The notes: generated by a model from the letters alone, not told the origin. DNA of 64,000 nt from Gonatopus flavifemur (GCA_018340375.1 JAFFJZ010000143.1:17123-81122); one strand, 5' to 3'. Shown: positions 12,291-24,249, counted from the stretch's first letter. Made by a program: numbers and translations.

Positions 12291-12385
12291 TGCTTATTTA
12301 GGATTAAGCACCACCGCAGACTTGCAGATTTTCAATGATTTCTGCAGAATAATAAATAATTGGGAAATTTAAAGTCTGCGGCAGC

Positions 12386-12875
12386 ACCCTAGTAGAAATT
12401 TGTCTGGGTACTCCCATTTGCCATCCACGTACTAGATGGGGACCCACGTGGGGAGCAACTGGATAACACATTTCAATAATTTGACTCAAATACTCCAACA
12501 TTTAGTTGGTTCATGTAGATTTTCATACGTCAACTGATCGTACCCAATAACGCTGATTTAGTCAGAGGAATCAAAGGAAGCCCAGAAGTTTCAATCTGTC
12601 ACTCAGAATTATTTTATGAAATAAATTCAAGCAACGTTCTTGACTTAAGATTGCATTTCAAAATATATTTGCGCCTTATTCATAGATGTGATTTTACTGA
12701 AAAACATGATTTCACATTTCTAATTAACAATTTTAACTTCATTCTAGCAATTCCTGGGACATTTGGATGGGCACAGGCTAGAAAGTGCGTTACAAAACTA
12801 GCTAGAAACCAACTTGATACCCGGGGGAACTAGTTGGGGCTCATCTAATTCATAATCATAATTTCTACCAGGGCG
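12386..12875. mobile_element. CCCTAGTAGAAATT-type foldback element
   Basis: Ends CCCTAGTAGAAATTTG and, from the right, CCCTGGTAGAAATTATG: the same terminal family as 6803-9056. A short hairpin built on CCGCAGACTT / AAGTCTGCGG (12312-12381) lies immediately to its left. Confidence 0.6.
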
Positions 12876-13389
12876 CAATCCCAGTTATGCAATTTATTAT
12901 TATTCACTTTGGATTTGTATGAATTACGTTCTTAACTCTCATCACTTATACGGGGTCAGAATGACCCCAGCTCCAAGTTGGAGTACTCTGGTCGATTTTT
13001 TTACTGCCCCAGATCGTTTCAACCATTCCACGTCAAAAATATTTAATCAATTGCATCAAACTTTGGATCAAAACATTCAGAATTAATCAAACAATCCGGG
13101 TCTGGTCTGTTTGTTGTTCAACTAACTCTTCATAAATAATTAGAACGAAATTTCTTTATCAGCTAACAAGAAACCTCTATTCAGTTTCTTTGATATTATC
13201 ACAAGTATAATCCATGTACAATTATTTTGAGACCAGAGCCGGCATCTCTGATTTATTCTAAATTTTTTGATCTAAAGGTCGATGTAATTAATTGAATATT
13301 AAGGACGTAACATGATTGAAACGATCCAGTAGTTTTCTAGTGGAAAAATTGACCAGGGCACATCCTTAACTAAAATTTGAATGGGAGCG

Positions 13390-15060
13390 TGTATTACGAC
13401 CTGTGCTGTTACTTGGTGAGAATTAGAGGTCTGTACTATGTGTTCAATACGCTATCGTTAACTATTTCTAATGTTTTTGTAGTTGAATATCAATTTGACC
13501 CCATACAAGTGATATGTCATTTTGAGGAGGTATGAGTGATGAGGGTTAATAGCACAAAGTTTCTTGGACTGTTTTCATATGTTCTGAGGATGCTTGAACA
13601 TGTTTGAACGTTCTTCAAACTTTTGAGAACCTCCTAGCGCAGTTGAGGGTTCCTTCTGAAAACAGCTCCGGGAAAAAATTTTTCATTTACCCTCCCCACT
13701 TCTTCATCCTTGAGCCTCCTCGATCAATTGCAATTTACGTGCATCATCAGCCTATTTCCTTCACTTTCGGATCGCTTATAAGCATTGAGTATTTTGAGAA
13801 AATCAATTACATCTTTATAGATCTAAACAGATCTAAGTCATTCTGGGAAGCACTTATCTTCCATTTTTCAGATCTACTTAGATCTAATCCATCACATTCA
13901 AATTAATTTTTCCTTGGCTCTTGCGTATAATTCCAATTGCTCCAATTGGAATATCTATTATATTGGACTTACTTGGAGTAAAATATCTCTTCATGTTTCA
14001 TTGTAATTTTCACAATAATTGAATAATTTTTTCGATATTGTGTGATAGAGGGAATTTTATTACTCGAAATTGAATCAATAACAAATTGAGTGGTGGGAAA
14101 AATTGTGTGTTCCACATGGAAAAAAAACACGCGCTGTGTATATGAAAATTCATTGGTTTACAGTTCGGATATATGAGGTTTGTTCGATCTAGTCCACAGT
14201 CGTTCTGAATTGTACCAAACCAATCGATTCATTCTTATAACTGGAAATGGCGAATTCGGAATACTTGGAGCAAGTTGGGGTAACTTGGGGCACCACTAAA
14301 CGAATTCAGCTATGGATGATCAAATAGTACGCAGTTTATGTGATCAAACTTCCTACTTCCTGTTTTTCACGCCTAATACTACACTCAAGTAGCACAATAA
14401 GCTAGAAATGCAAACAAGGTTTTTGAGATTTCTGAGCACTTTTTATGAAAATTATTAGAATCTTCAAATGAGACTGTTTCAGATCAAGAGACGCGGTAGC
14501 GTCTCGACGCCAAGTATATGAAAAAATCCTGAAAAAGATGTATAAGTATTTTATTTGGGCGAAGAAAGTAGAAGCCGTCCGCTACTGTGTATCTTTTTAC
14601 TGCCCAACTGAGATTTAACCTCCCGAAAAAATGTTCAATGCACAATAACTCGACATATATTGTGTGTCACAAAAATAACTACACTTTCTGGGCGATATAT
14701 TGCCGATTACACACTTTCGATTACACACCATGAACTTGATCAGTTCATCCGTTACTGAAATACAAATTGTCGTTTTCATACGATCAAAACATCTTTTCGG
14801 AATTTACTAATCGGTTCTTCTTAACACGAAGACCTGTTAACTGAGGCGATTTCCAATGCTACACAGATTTATTCTGTCTCTTTTCTTTCGAACGCCCAAT
14901 AGTAGATCATTTGTTCTGTCTTTCTTCGCGAATGTCCAATAGTGGATCATCGGTTCATTAGTATGTAAAATATAATAACGTATAATAAGGTGCTTGCAAT
15001 ATTGTCCAAATGGTTTGTCAGTCTTTTGTAACCTGTACAATGATTGGTGATAAATTTTTT
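13390..15060. other. intergenic DNA without supported gene
   Basis: 13800-13900 contains an inverted pair of AGATCTAAnnAGATCTAA motifs related to the foldbacks at 38640-38935 and 41508-41830. 14858-14952 holds two tandem copies of a roughly 43-bp unit ending CCAATAGT(A/G)GATCAT. Nothing else is recognised. Confidence 0.5.
14195..14315. repeat. dispersed repeat, copy 2 of 3
   Basis: Contains TGTACCAAACCAATCGATTC, GGAAATGGCGAATTCGGAA and TACTTGGAGCAAGTTGGGGT in order. The third copy at 59795-59915 is in opposite orientation and carries the reverse complements of all three. Borders are not defined. Confidence 0.6.
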
Positions 15061-15070
15061 CCTATAGAGT

Positions 15071-15345
15071 ATATACATTGTAAATACGTAAACAAATATA
15101 ACTGCCAATGAGGCGATGTACAGATAGGGTTATTAAAATATAAAAGAATTAAAAGATGAATGAATTACAGGTGACTATATTTATTATTACAGATTACTAC
15201 AGGTTTATACATTGTAAAACGTAAACAATATAATCTGTCAATGAGGCGATGTGTTGATAGGTTATTAAAAATATTAAAAGAATAAAATTCAATTACAGGT
15301 GACGTAATATTACATATTACTACAGGTTATTCAGAACAATGAAAC
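15071..15345 (+). repeat. two-copy tandem repeat, 138 bp
   Basis: Units start at TATACATTGTA (15071 and 15209). Both contain CAATGAGGCGATGT, GATAG-GTTATTAAAA and ATTACAGGTGAC. It ends shortly before the Tc1-like transposon at 15381. Confidence 0.75.
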
Positions 15346-15889
15346 ATAAATAAACAACTTGAAATTATATATACTTCATACAGGCGTCCCATTTGAAAAC
15401 AGGACAGAGCTGAATAACTCTTCAGGGAATGGAGGGGAAAATTGTTCAGATAAAAGTTGTAGGGTCTGGCTGGGCCATAAGATGGTGACCTTGAAGTCAA
15501 TTTTGAGCATAATTGATGGTCAGCGATGTTTTTCTGCTGGAAACTCCTACGTTCGACCTCAGAAATGGAAAGAGCGGAAATTTACGTCCGAATATGTTAA
15601 CATATCAGGTCATTTAGAGGTCATTTGAAGGTCAAAAACCATTTTCTGCGGATTTCCCCGGAAAAGCCTCAAACGAGTTGTTTCTCTGACCAAAGTTATC
15701 AAAGTTGAAGTGAAATCCCACGTTTCGACCTTGAATTCGACCTTGAGAACGATAATGAATGCCAAATTTGAAACAATAATTAAAAAAATTTTTTATTTTT
15801 CCAGTTCGTCGTTTTATAATTACCGATGGCACAAATCCGTCGACGGGTAAGACACACTTATTGCAGGAGATGTTCGAATTGACCGCCAT

Positions 15890-17293
15890 TTACTTCAAGA
15901 CATAACTCCCGCCGGCGTCGAATGTGTCCAAGAACAGACTAACAAGCTTCTGCACGAATATTCGCAAGTGCGTATCTGATGCGTTGTTGTAGATCCACAG
16001 GTGTTGTTGGTCGGTTGTTATAAACGACATTTTTTACGTAACCCCACAAATCAAAATCTAGAGGGGTGAGATCAGGAGATCTTGCCGGCCACAGTACAAA
16101 TCCACCTCGACCAATCCAACGATTGGGGAAAAGGATATTTAGATAATCCTCACACATCGAGCAAAGCGTGGTGGTGCACCGTCTTGCTGATACCACATCC
16201 TCTGCCTAGTTGCTAATTTCACATCTTACATGAGATATTGTAATCCATTCTGTAAAAAATGTAGATAATTAGGACCGTTAACAGTTCCATCAAAAAAATA
16301 CTGCCCAATAACTTGATTGTCTAGAATTCCGCACCAAACATTTATACTCCACCGATGCTGATGATCAACTTGTTGAGTCCAGTGCGGGGTTTTTCGCTGA
16401 TCAATAGTGGCTATTGTGACGATTTAACAAGCCAGTACTTTGAAACGTTGATTCATCACTGAAAAGAACATATCGAAAGAACTCGGGCGCTTCGTTCAAC
16501 CTCTGTAAAGCCCAATGGCAAGAGTTAACCCAATTCTGCATATCTTGTTGAGATAATTCTTGGGTCAGGGGATGTGGTACGGATGATATTGAGCAGCTTG
16601 TAGAATTCTGTGTGCCGTACTGCGTGGAATACCCAAATCGCGTTCAATATCACGTAAACTAACATGAGGATTCATGTGTATTATTGCTAAAACAGCAACG
16701 CATCGAGGGTCGTTAAAGTTGAAACCTTGATTGTTTCGGCGTTGACCAATCCTTCCTTGTCGACAATTGCTTTCAACTTGGCCACGATGTAAGAAGAATA
16801 GGTGTGTTATCTTCCCCGTCGGTGTGAACATTCTTTGATGTAGATTTTGTCCTAGTTCCAATTTCGCCACCAGTTGGCGAAAGTGTCGTGAAGGCCAAAT
16901 AAATTTCGATTTTTAAATAAAATCAAGTTTAAATGAGAACTAACTTCCCCCTGTAAATGTTATGTATTATAATACGATTTTAATTTCTTTCTTTATCAAT
17001 TTGGATTAGTATTTCCAACATCTAATTTGAATTGACCGCTTTTTTTTGGGCCCGAGCTACTGAATTTCGTAGTGGCAAAATCAAGAACTAGGACAGAAAA
17101 ATCTCACAACATATACAAAAGATAACACACCTATTCTTCTTACATCGTGAACTTGGCGAATGACTTCTGGAGAAGGATGATGCTGCCGATCTCCAAACCG
17201 CTCTCTGTACAATCGTGACGCTCTTTGATACACTCCGCGACACTCACCCAAGATCATTGAAATATCAACACATTCGTTAGGCGAATAAACCAT
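15890..17293 (-). pseudogene. Tc1-like transposase (DUF4817 + DDE), broken
   Basis: Encodes the DNA-cutting and strand-transfer enzyme of the surrounding transposon. It starts at 17293 with MVYSPNECVDISMILGECRG and an RLYRERFGDRQHHPSPEVIR stretch, the N-terminal helix-turn-helix region I associate with DUF4817. After an insertion, reading resumes near 16774 with NFNDPRCVAVLAIIHMNPHV and a second helix-turn-helix (LRDIERDLGIPRSTAHRILQ). The DDE half is in pieces: WSINVWCGILDNQVIGQYFF, then MWYQQDGAPPRFA (second acidic residue), then LWPARSPDLTPLDFDLWGYV (third acidic region) at about 16100. At least three stops or frameshifts plus the 367-bp insertion make it inactive. Confidence 0.85.
16783..17149. 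mobile_element. foldback element inserted in the transposase gene, 8-bp duplication
   Basis: Flanked by AACTTGGC at 16775-16782 and 17150-17157. Ends CACGATGTAAGAAGAATAGG on both sides, and inverted similarity continues inward (GTCCTAGTTC, TTGCCA). Non-coding. The interruption separates the N-terminal and C-terminal parts of the transposase, giving a clear order of events: transposon first, foldback second. Confidence 0.85.
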
Positions 17294-17929
17294 TTTAAAC
17301 CCGCACTTACACCGTAAACGATGAAAACTTCTTAATGATCATTTTTGTACTGATATGAAGAATAAACTCTGAAGGTTAGTTCTGTTGACTTTCAATTCAA
17401 GGTCGAAACGTGGGTTTCACTTTAACTTCAATAACTTTGGTTAGAGAAACAACTCGTTTGAGGCTTTTCCGTGAAAATCCATGGAAAATGGTTTTGGGGC
17501 TTCAAACGACCTCTAAATGACCTGATATGTTAACATATTCGGACGTAAAATTTCCCGCTCTTTCCATTTCTGAGGTCGAGCGTAGGGTCTTCCATTTGAA
17601 AAAACATACTTTGACCATCAATTATGCTCAAAATTGACCTCAAGGTCACCATCTTATGGCCCCCCTTTGAACCCTACAACTTTTATCTGAACAATTTTTT
17701 CCCCCCCATTCCCTGAAGAGTTATTCAGCTGTCCTGTTTCAAATGGGACGCCCTGTATATTACTTCAAAAAATTCATGAATTAATGAATGAACAAATGAT
17801 GAAGAGGTTATTTGTAAAAAAAACAGAAAAAGTTTGAGAAAGGTATAAATGAATCTATTTGCTACATTCAGAAAATTGTAATATACACAGATGAGCTCTG
17901 TATGATGGATTATTCATAAAATGCAAGAT

Positions 17930-18560
17930 TCCTTTACAGGCAAAAGCATAGCGGATATATCATAATCCGTGACGGATAGTTTGCTACTGGTGGTTCTAAC
18001 CGGAACCAGAGACGAATCATAGAAAATCATACAAGGTTTAGTCATGGAAAATAATTCAAATTTATAGATTCTGAGGCGAGAGCATATCGGATACATCATA
18101 ATTCCTTCATGGGCAGTCCGCTACTGTCCTATCCTCCTACTGGAGTCGTTGGCAGATGATCGAATGGATCATACGGAGTATGCTCAAGGGGGAAAGATTC
18201 AAATTGATTCGCAATCATTCTATAGGCCAGAACATAACGGATATATCATAACTCCTGACGGACAGCCAGCTACTGTCAATTTCTCCAATTAGGATCGTAG
18301 ACATTGATGGAAAAGATCATACCGAGCTTGCTTGAGAAGTATTCAAGTTTATTCGCTATTTCTTTACAGGTAAAATTATAGTGGATATACCATACCCTTG
18401 ATGGACAGTCCACTGATCTATACTATTTCCCAATAGAATCATGAGCAAATAATGAAACAGATGATATTGAGCCTGCTCCGAGAGAAGTGAATGAATGAAA
18501 CATTGTCCTCCCTGCATACCCTGATCGACAATGACTATACTTGACTCAACAAGCAATGAC
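17930..18560 (+). repeat. diverged tandem repeat, about 145-bp unit, four copies
   Basis: The conserved core (A/G)CGGATA(T/C)ATCATAA, followed by a TGACGGACAGnnnGCTACTG block, recurs at 17953, 18089, 18239 and 18383, i.e. spacings of 136, 150 and 144. Every copy is preceded by an acceptor-like tttacag or tctatag, but no open frame crosses the copies. Related cores continue into 18890-20540. Confidence 0.7.
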
Positions 18561-18889
18561 AATGACTCAACTAAATAACTAAGCTCTAAAATAACTGTTC
18601 CAAATCTTTTTCATCTCTCTTCAGAGAGAAACCATAAAGAGATGTCTGGTAAGAAAAGGTACGTTTAATATAATGTTATTGTCTTTGTAGTTTTGATGAA
18701 GAGTATTATCTAATGGAACAGTCCATTGAATCTAACCGAATTTGATTAAGAATCAGACATCAATCAACTACATTGACAACAACAACAACAACATGAACTA
18801 CATTCTACTGCATTGACTTCAACTAGAACATTGTACAAGATTCAGTAGGTTTCTTTGACAAAGGCTGTTATCGGATTCTTGAATATAAA

Positions 18890-20430
18890 TGAAATTGATA
18901 GTATTGGTAGTAACATACAGATCTATGGTATATTTGCTTTATTTCGTTTCATCTTCATCCACCTGTGATGGTATTCGATGAATCAAATAATAATATCGGA
19001 TAGATCTGTGATATATTCACTGCACTCTTGCCTTTGCTTCACTCGACTAAGAGGCCACTGAATGGAATTGATAGTGACAGCTATCGTCTAGCTAAATAGC
19101 TAGCGTACAAATTTATGATTCGTCCGCTTCATTTCTGCTTCGTCTCCATCCACTTGTGATTCTACTCTGAGGAACTGATGAGTCCAGTATGTCGTCAAGA
19201 TCTGTGGCATATCTGCTGTGCTTTTGCCTCTAGACAAATCGTTTTGTTGGATTAATAGTTTTGATTTAAAATATTTGATATACTTCAATGTAACTAAAGT
19301 GCCTGGAGACCAACTTCAACCGTCAACGTTTTTCAAACTTTTTATATCTCATTGAGGTTGTGTCATGAACTTCTCATTCTAAAAATTTTTTATACTGCAT
19401 TGGGGTTTTTGAATGATTCCACGTTCTGATTATATTTGATATTTGATGAATTCCACTTTCTGATTATAAGCGATGATTCAGTTGTTGATTCGTTACATAA
19501 TCTTTGATCATCCGTTTCATGCCATTCATTATCAATTGAATTCACTTTATAATCTGTAGTTTATCCATTCAATACAAAAATGCCTATGAAAATGCCTAAA
19601 AGAAATGTATAGTGGTGGTGGACGACGCAGATCGAATGGTATATTTTCGTCGTTTTTGGCTTTCTTCATTGGCCTGATACTTTCTTGACCAAGAGTTGTT
19701 ATCGGATTGCTTGAGTAGTATCACAGGTGTATAAGAAAACACGGAAAAGAAGCAAATATACCATAGACCTGTACGTCGTCTACCACCACTATCAATTTCA
19801 TATAGGCGGTCTTGTGGAAATTTTGTATTGAATGTATGAATTACAGATTACAAAGTGGATTCAATTGATAATGAATGGCATGAAATGGATGATAAAAGAT
19901 GATGTAATGAATCAATAACTGAATCATCACTTATAATCAGAAAGGGGAATTCATCAAAAAACCCCCAATGAAATATAAAAAGTTTTTAGAGAGTGAAGTT
20001 CATGACAAAACCTAAAAGAGATGTGAATAGTTTGACCAACGGTAGAAGTTGAAGTTGGTCTCCAGTTACTTTAGTCACACTGAAGTATATCAAAGCGATT
20101 TTTTCAAAGGCGAGAACACAGTAGATATGCCACAGATTCTTACAACATGCTGGGCTCATCATTTCCTTTGGGGTAGAATCATAGGTGGCTGGAGACGAAG
20201 CAGAAATGAAGCAGACGTATCACAAATTCGTATGCTAGCTATTTTACTGTCAATCTCATTTGGTGACCTCATAGTCGAACGAAGAAAAGGAAAAAGTGCA
20301 GTGGATATATCACAGATCTATCCGATGATGGTATCAGATTCTTTGCGTAGTGTTACAGGGGGATGAGAAAGAAACAAAATGAAGCGAATATACCATAGAT
20401 CTGTGAGTTTGCTATCACCACTATCAATTG
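18890..20430. repeat. 1.5-kb imperfect palindrome built from the same repeat family
   Basis: The left arm reads on the minus strand what the right arm reads on the plus strand: GATCTATGGTATATTTGCTT (18921) against CATAGATCTGT at 20394, ACAAAATTTCC/TACAAAAATGCC near 19570 and 19820, and GAAGCAGAAATGAAGC at 20200 against its complement at 19127. The centre (about 19612-19795) pairs TAGTGGTGGTGGACGACG with CGTCGTCTACCACCACTA. Units with GATATGCCACAGATC or GATATATCACAGATC recur in each arm about every 145-180 bp. Short open frames here reflect the repeats and are not treated as genes. Confidence 0.7.
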
Positions 20431-21555
20431 GCATTACAGATTATAAAGTGGATTCAATTGATAATGAATCCCCAGATTCTTCGAGTAGAATTACAGGTGG
20501 ATGAAGGAAAAACAGGCAAGATGCAGATATATCATATATCTGTATAAAAAGGCCCAAACCCCAAAAATCCAAATTGCAGGACACTTTTATAAAGTTATAG
20601 CCGTTGTTTTTCATCAGGGAAAAAGTATTTCCGAAGGTAACTTTACGTGCATGTTACGAAGTAAAGGTACAAAGTGGATATTTATTCATGATCTGCGAGT
20701 TGAAGAACGAAATTGGCCACGTAATGCTAAAGACTCATACATATATTTCTTCAAAAAGCAATAATTTCACTTGCTCATCAAATAACAATTCAATTACTAT
20801 AATCTTCTATAGGTGATTTTGAAGAACATAGTATACGTTTATAATACCACAACCGACTAAATATTCTTGAAGAATTTTTCAAAATGATTTTGATGGATAT
20901 TTCACAAAATTCTAAAAAATTTCTTGTACAGTACTGAAAAATGCTCTTGACCAGATATTTTGAAGATATCTCTTTTTGTTGCATGATAAATGAATATTTG
21001 ACATCTCTTCAAGATACTCTTTAAAATAATCCTATAGAGTCATTGAAACATTTTTGCTGGGAAACTATTCTCAACCTCATGCCAAATGGTACAAATTCTC
21101 GTTTTATCAAAAAAATTTCTGTTGGATACCTTAAACATATTGTGTGCAAGTTTTCTCTGTTCGTAAAATCTGTTTTGTTTCGTTTTCCTAACAATCATAT
21201 TTCAAAAAAAATGGGAATTCTTGCACAATACATGTTTAAAACAAAATCGTGGGCTGCTTTGAGCGCCAACTTATCGGTCAATTAATATTTACTTTTCGGA
21301 ATCCTGCACATATGTATTGATTTATGGGAATTCACTTTTCTTTCCTTCTGTTCTTCATTCTTTATGTCGAGTATCTATTGCTGTCCAATGATGAGATGAC
21401 TGATGGAAACCCAAGTGAGTTTTTCATATCACAAATGATCTGAGGACATTTTCTTCATCGCTACGATCGCTATTAAATTAGACATGAGTATTCGAATTTT
21501 ATTTATGTTCAGTTAAGGACACATCCAGAAAAAAAAGTGAAATCCCAATAAAAAA
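20431..21555. other. repeat tail and unassigned AT-rich DNA
   Basis: 20440-20545 carries one more diverged unit of the preceding repeat family (GATGCAGATATATCATATAT). From 20550 to 21555 I recognise nothing: several frames of 60-90 codons, none with motifs or splice signals that support a gene. Confidence 0.4.
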
Positions 21556-21559
21556 ACTT

Positions 21560-22605
21560 CAAAAAAGTAAAATCACGAAAACATGAAAATGCGGTCAATC
21601 CTAAAAAAATCTAACAATACATTCAAACGAAAATTATCCTACAATAAGAATTTCGATAAGATACAAAAGGATATTCTTAACTTGAAAAAAAATATGTGAA
21701 ATCAATATGAGCTGCCAAGTACATTCGGTTATTCAAATGGTATTAAAAGATTTCTTTTTTTAACTTCAGTTTGTTTGAATTGTTTTAAAGCGATTTATGA
21801 TTGTATTGAATTAACAATATATAGTGAGGTGAAAAAAAAATTTGGTTCAACCATTTGACATACTAGAAACAACTCGACCTATTTGAAACTCAACGTGTTG
21901 ATCGCTTCTAATGTGTTTTGAAATTTTCACATACCAGAAACAGCGCTAAGTTATTCCAAACCAAACGCGTTAGTCGTTCCAAATAGATTTTGAAATCCAC
22001 GTCCATGCGGAACACTTGGCGCGGCCGATTACGTGAGTTTTGAGCCTCAAGTGTATTCAAACAATTCTGTTGAAAGTATGTGATCAAAACGTTGGATAAT
22101 AAAATCTTCATCGGCTGCGCCAAGTGTTCCGCATTGACGTGGATTTCAAAATCTATTTGGAACGACTAACGCGTTTGGTTTGGAATAACTTAGCGCTGTT
22201 TCTGGTATGTGAAAAATTTCAAAACACATTAGAAGCGATCAACACGTTGAGTTTCAAATAGGTCAGAGTTGTTTCTAGTATGTCAAATGGTTGAACCTAA
22301 TTTTGTTTCCACCTCACTATATATTGTTAATTCAATACAATCATAAATCGCTTTGAATACAATTCAACAAACTGAAGTTACAATATACAAGAAATCGTTT
22401 ACATACCATTTGAATAACTGAATGTATTTACAGTCTAAGTATTGATTTCTACATCTTTTTTTCAAGTGAAGCATATCCTGTTGTATTCTTATCGAAATTC
22501 TTATTAGCAGGAGAATTTCGTTTGAATGTATTGTTAGATTTTTTTTAGGATTGATCGCATTTTCATGTACTTGGCGTGATTTTTTTTCTTTTTGAAGTTT
22601 TGAGT
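21560..22605. mobile_element. 1-kb near-perfect palindrome
   Basis: Left arm to about 22031 and right arm from about 22109. Pairs include CAATCCTAAAAAAATCTAAC (21598) with its complement at 22535-22555, TTAACAATATATAGTGAGGT with ACCTCACTATATATTGTTAA, and GCGGAACACTTGGCGC with GCGCCAAGTGTTCCGC. Loop about 78 bp. Arm mismatches are few. No coding sequence and no terminal consensus matching the other families; exact ends are uncertain. Confidence 0.82.
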
Positions 22606-22619
22606 ATATTTTAAGCACA

Positions 22620-23195
22620 TTCTTATAATGTATTTTTGGATTTATCTAAAACAGTCTCACCTGCACATTCTACTCGGGTGGTCACATAATGAACGTAGAA
22701 TTTTGAAACGTTCTTTTTCTACTTGGGGTGAAGCTGAAACTAGCGACAGCGAGCCAGCAGCGGATGTATTCAAGTTTTAATAGAATTATTTTTTTAATAT
22801 TTAAGCAGCCAAATCGCAAATTTCAAACCAATTCGATGAATTTTGGTATGAAAAATGTTCGAACCAAGTGCAATGAAAAAACACATCACCACCGCTAGTG
22901 CGCTGCCGCTAACTCCAGCTTCATCTATACCTGAATCCTCCAAAATTATACGTTCATACGTCTAGTGCTCGATAGTACCTCCATTCAAAAGCGAGGAATA
23001 CTTTATGCACGGACCGCTTGAATTTTTCTCCGCACATATTTCTTATTACTTTTTACCCAATTATTTTTGTATACTCACATTCAATATTTCAAAATACACA
23101 CTCATTAGATTTGAGTACGATGTGTACAAATATTTTTGTTAGAAACTGGTCACCTTTTCCGAAAATTCGGTTCCTTTTCCAACTATTTTGAAGAC
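22620..23195. other. unassigned intergenic DNA
   Basis: A small inverted pair (GAAACTAGCGACAGCGAGCC at 22737, partly complementary to GCGCTGCCGCTAACTCCAGC at 22900) marks a possible old foldback of about 250 bp. Nothing else is seen. Confidence 0.35.
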
Positions 23196-23197
23196 TA

Positions 23198-23255
23198 TGG
23201 AGGCTTCCAAGTAGCTGACTAGATGATCAGATCAGCTACTCCGGGAGGCTCCTAT
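23198..23255. repeat. short hairpin, copy 1 of 2
   Basis: GGAGGCTTCCAAGTAGCTGA pairs with TCAGCTACTCCGGGAGGCTCC around an ATGATCAGA loop. A nearly perfect relative lies at 30593-30648. Confidence 0.6.
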
Positions 23256-23792
23256 TATTGCCGTCGACCCCTGAAGTTGGCATTTCCAAAATTAAAAATA
23301 CTGGGTAATGGGTCTGGAAAAAACAATGTGGGTCTGTTATGAAGATTGCTTTCTGGCGTCATGAGTTTTTGAGGGGAAAAAAAATGCACACATTTCTTCG
23401 CTTTAGAAATCATTTATTTTCTATAATCTACTCGTTGTAACTCTGTCGTTTTGGGACGTATCAAGATAAATCTTATGGATTCTAATTCGTGAGACTTTCC
23501 CAAAGACGACAGTGTCGTGAAAGTTTATAAAAATTAATTAAAAATTCATAAATATCTGATTCGAAGTGAAAATCACGTTCTTCATGCTTTGCATTAAAAG
23601 GGTGATGGGGGAAGTATGAGCTGCAAAAAAGTTCCAGCAACAAACTTGTTCGCTACTGTATGAATAAACTTTCTACGAAGTTTTAGATTGATTGGGCTAT
23701 TAATTTGCAAAACATTTATTGATCAGCACGTAATGAAAATTCACCTCAATTGTGTCGTTCAACGGGTGAATATTAGATTTCGTCACACAGTA

Positions 23793-24040
23793 CACGGAAA
23801 GAAGAAAACAGCACTGGTTACTGTCCATAACAGCAATCAGTTGAAAAAAAAATGAAAACACACTTGGATGATAGAGGTTAGCGCGATCATAGTGATGTGT
23901 ACTGAGGTGAAATTCGTCAATGCTGCTTGGGCATTAATAGTTACTGGGAGACGCTTTAATGAATGGCGTGAATTTGATTTTTCATTTTTTCAATGAATTA
24001 CTGCGATTCACAGTAACCATTGCTGTTTTCTTTTTCCGCG
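23793..24040. mobile_element. CACGGA-type TA foldback
   Basis: Ends CACGGAAAGAAGAAAACAGC and, from the right, CGCGGAAAAAGAAAACAGC, flanked by TA. Subterminal ACTGGTTACTGT pairs with ACAGTAACCATTG. 248 bp, non-coding. Confidence 0.75.
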
Positions 24041-24249
24041 TAGGTATTCAATTCTTCAACCAGGGTTTTTGGGTCAGTGAATTGAATATCAAATTATCTT
24101 TGCCAGATTCATTATCTACTTTGTTTGAAAAATTTTAATTGTTTGAATTTTTTTTATGGACAATCTGTTCTGTTCTGAATCTACGAAAAATTCCCTATAA
24201 TAATTGACCGGCTGGATCGAAAAACTCGCCGAGCGCTCGAACACATCTC

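Larger units (their letters stand above)
11690..13390. mobile_element. palindromic repeat, about 400-bp arms, enclosing another foldback
   Basis: Left arm about 11700-12110 pairs with right arm about 13010-13390. Examples: CTAGAAAACTACT at 11731 against AGTAGTTTTCTAG at 13330; CTCTGGTCTCAAAAT at 11824 against ATTTTGAGACCAGAG at 13225; TAGAGGTTTCTT against AAGAAACCTCTA. Within each arm the ATTGATTA / TGGATCAAA motif occurs twice. The 12386-12875 element lies in the interior. Confidence 0.65.
15381..17755 (-). mobile_element. Tc1/mariner-superfamily transposon with about 355-bp inverted termini
   Basis: Flanked by TA on both sides (15379-15380, 17756-17757). Termini CAGGCGTCCCATTTGAAAAC and CAGGGCGTCCCATTTGAAAC; the inverted match runs about 355 bp inward on each side (to about 15735 and from about 17397). 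The middle holds a decayed minus-strand transposase. The element is 2,375 bp but contains a 367-bp insertion (16783-17149), so the original was about 2.0 kb. Inverted termini this long are much longer than the 20-30 bp usual for mariner. Confidence 0.88.

Noticed and set aside
16565..16870. Single 101-codon frame starting MAKLELGQNL
   Set aside because: Its first part reads through the inserted foldback element; only the remainder belongs to the transposase, so it is covered as part of the pseudogene.
18628..18656. Possible micro-exon between ctcttcag and GTAAGA
   Set aside because: Splice-like signals alone over 24-30 bases are common by chance; no neighbouring exon continues the frame.
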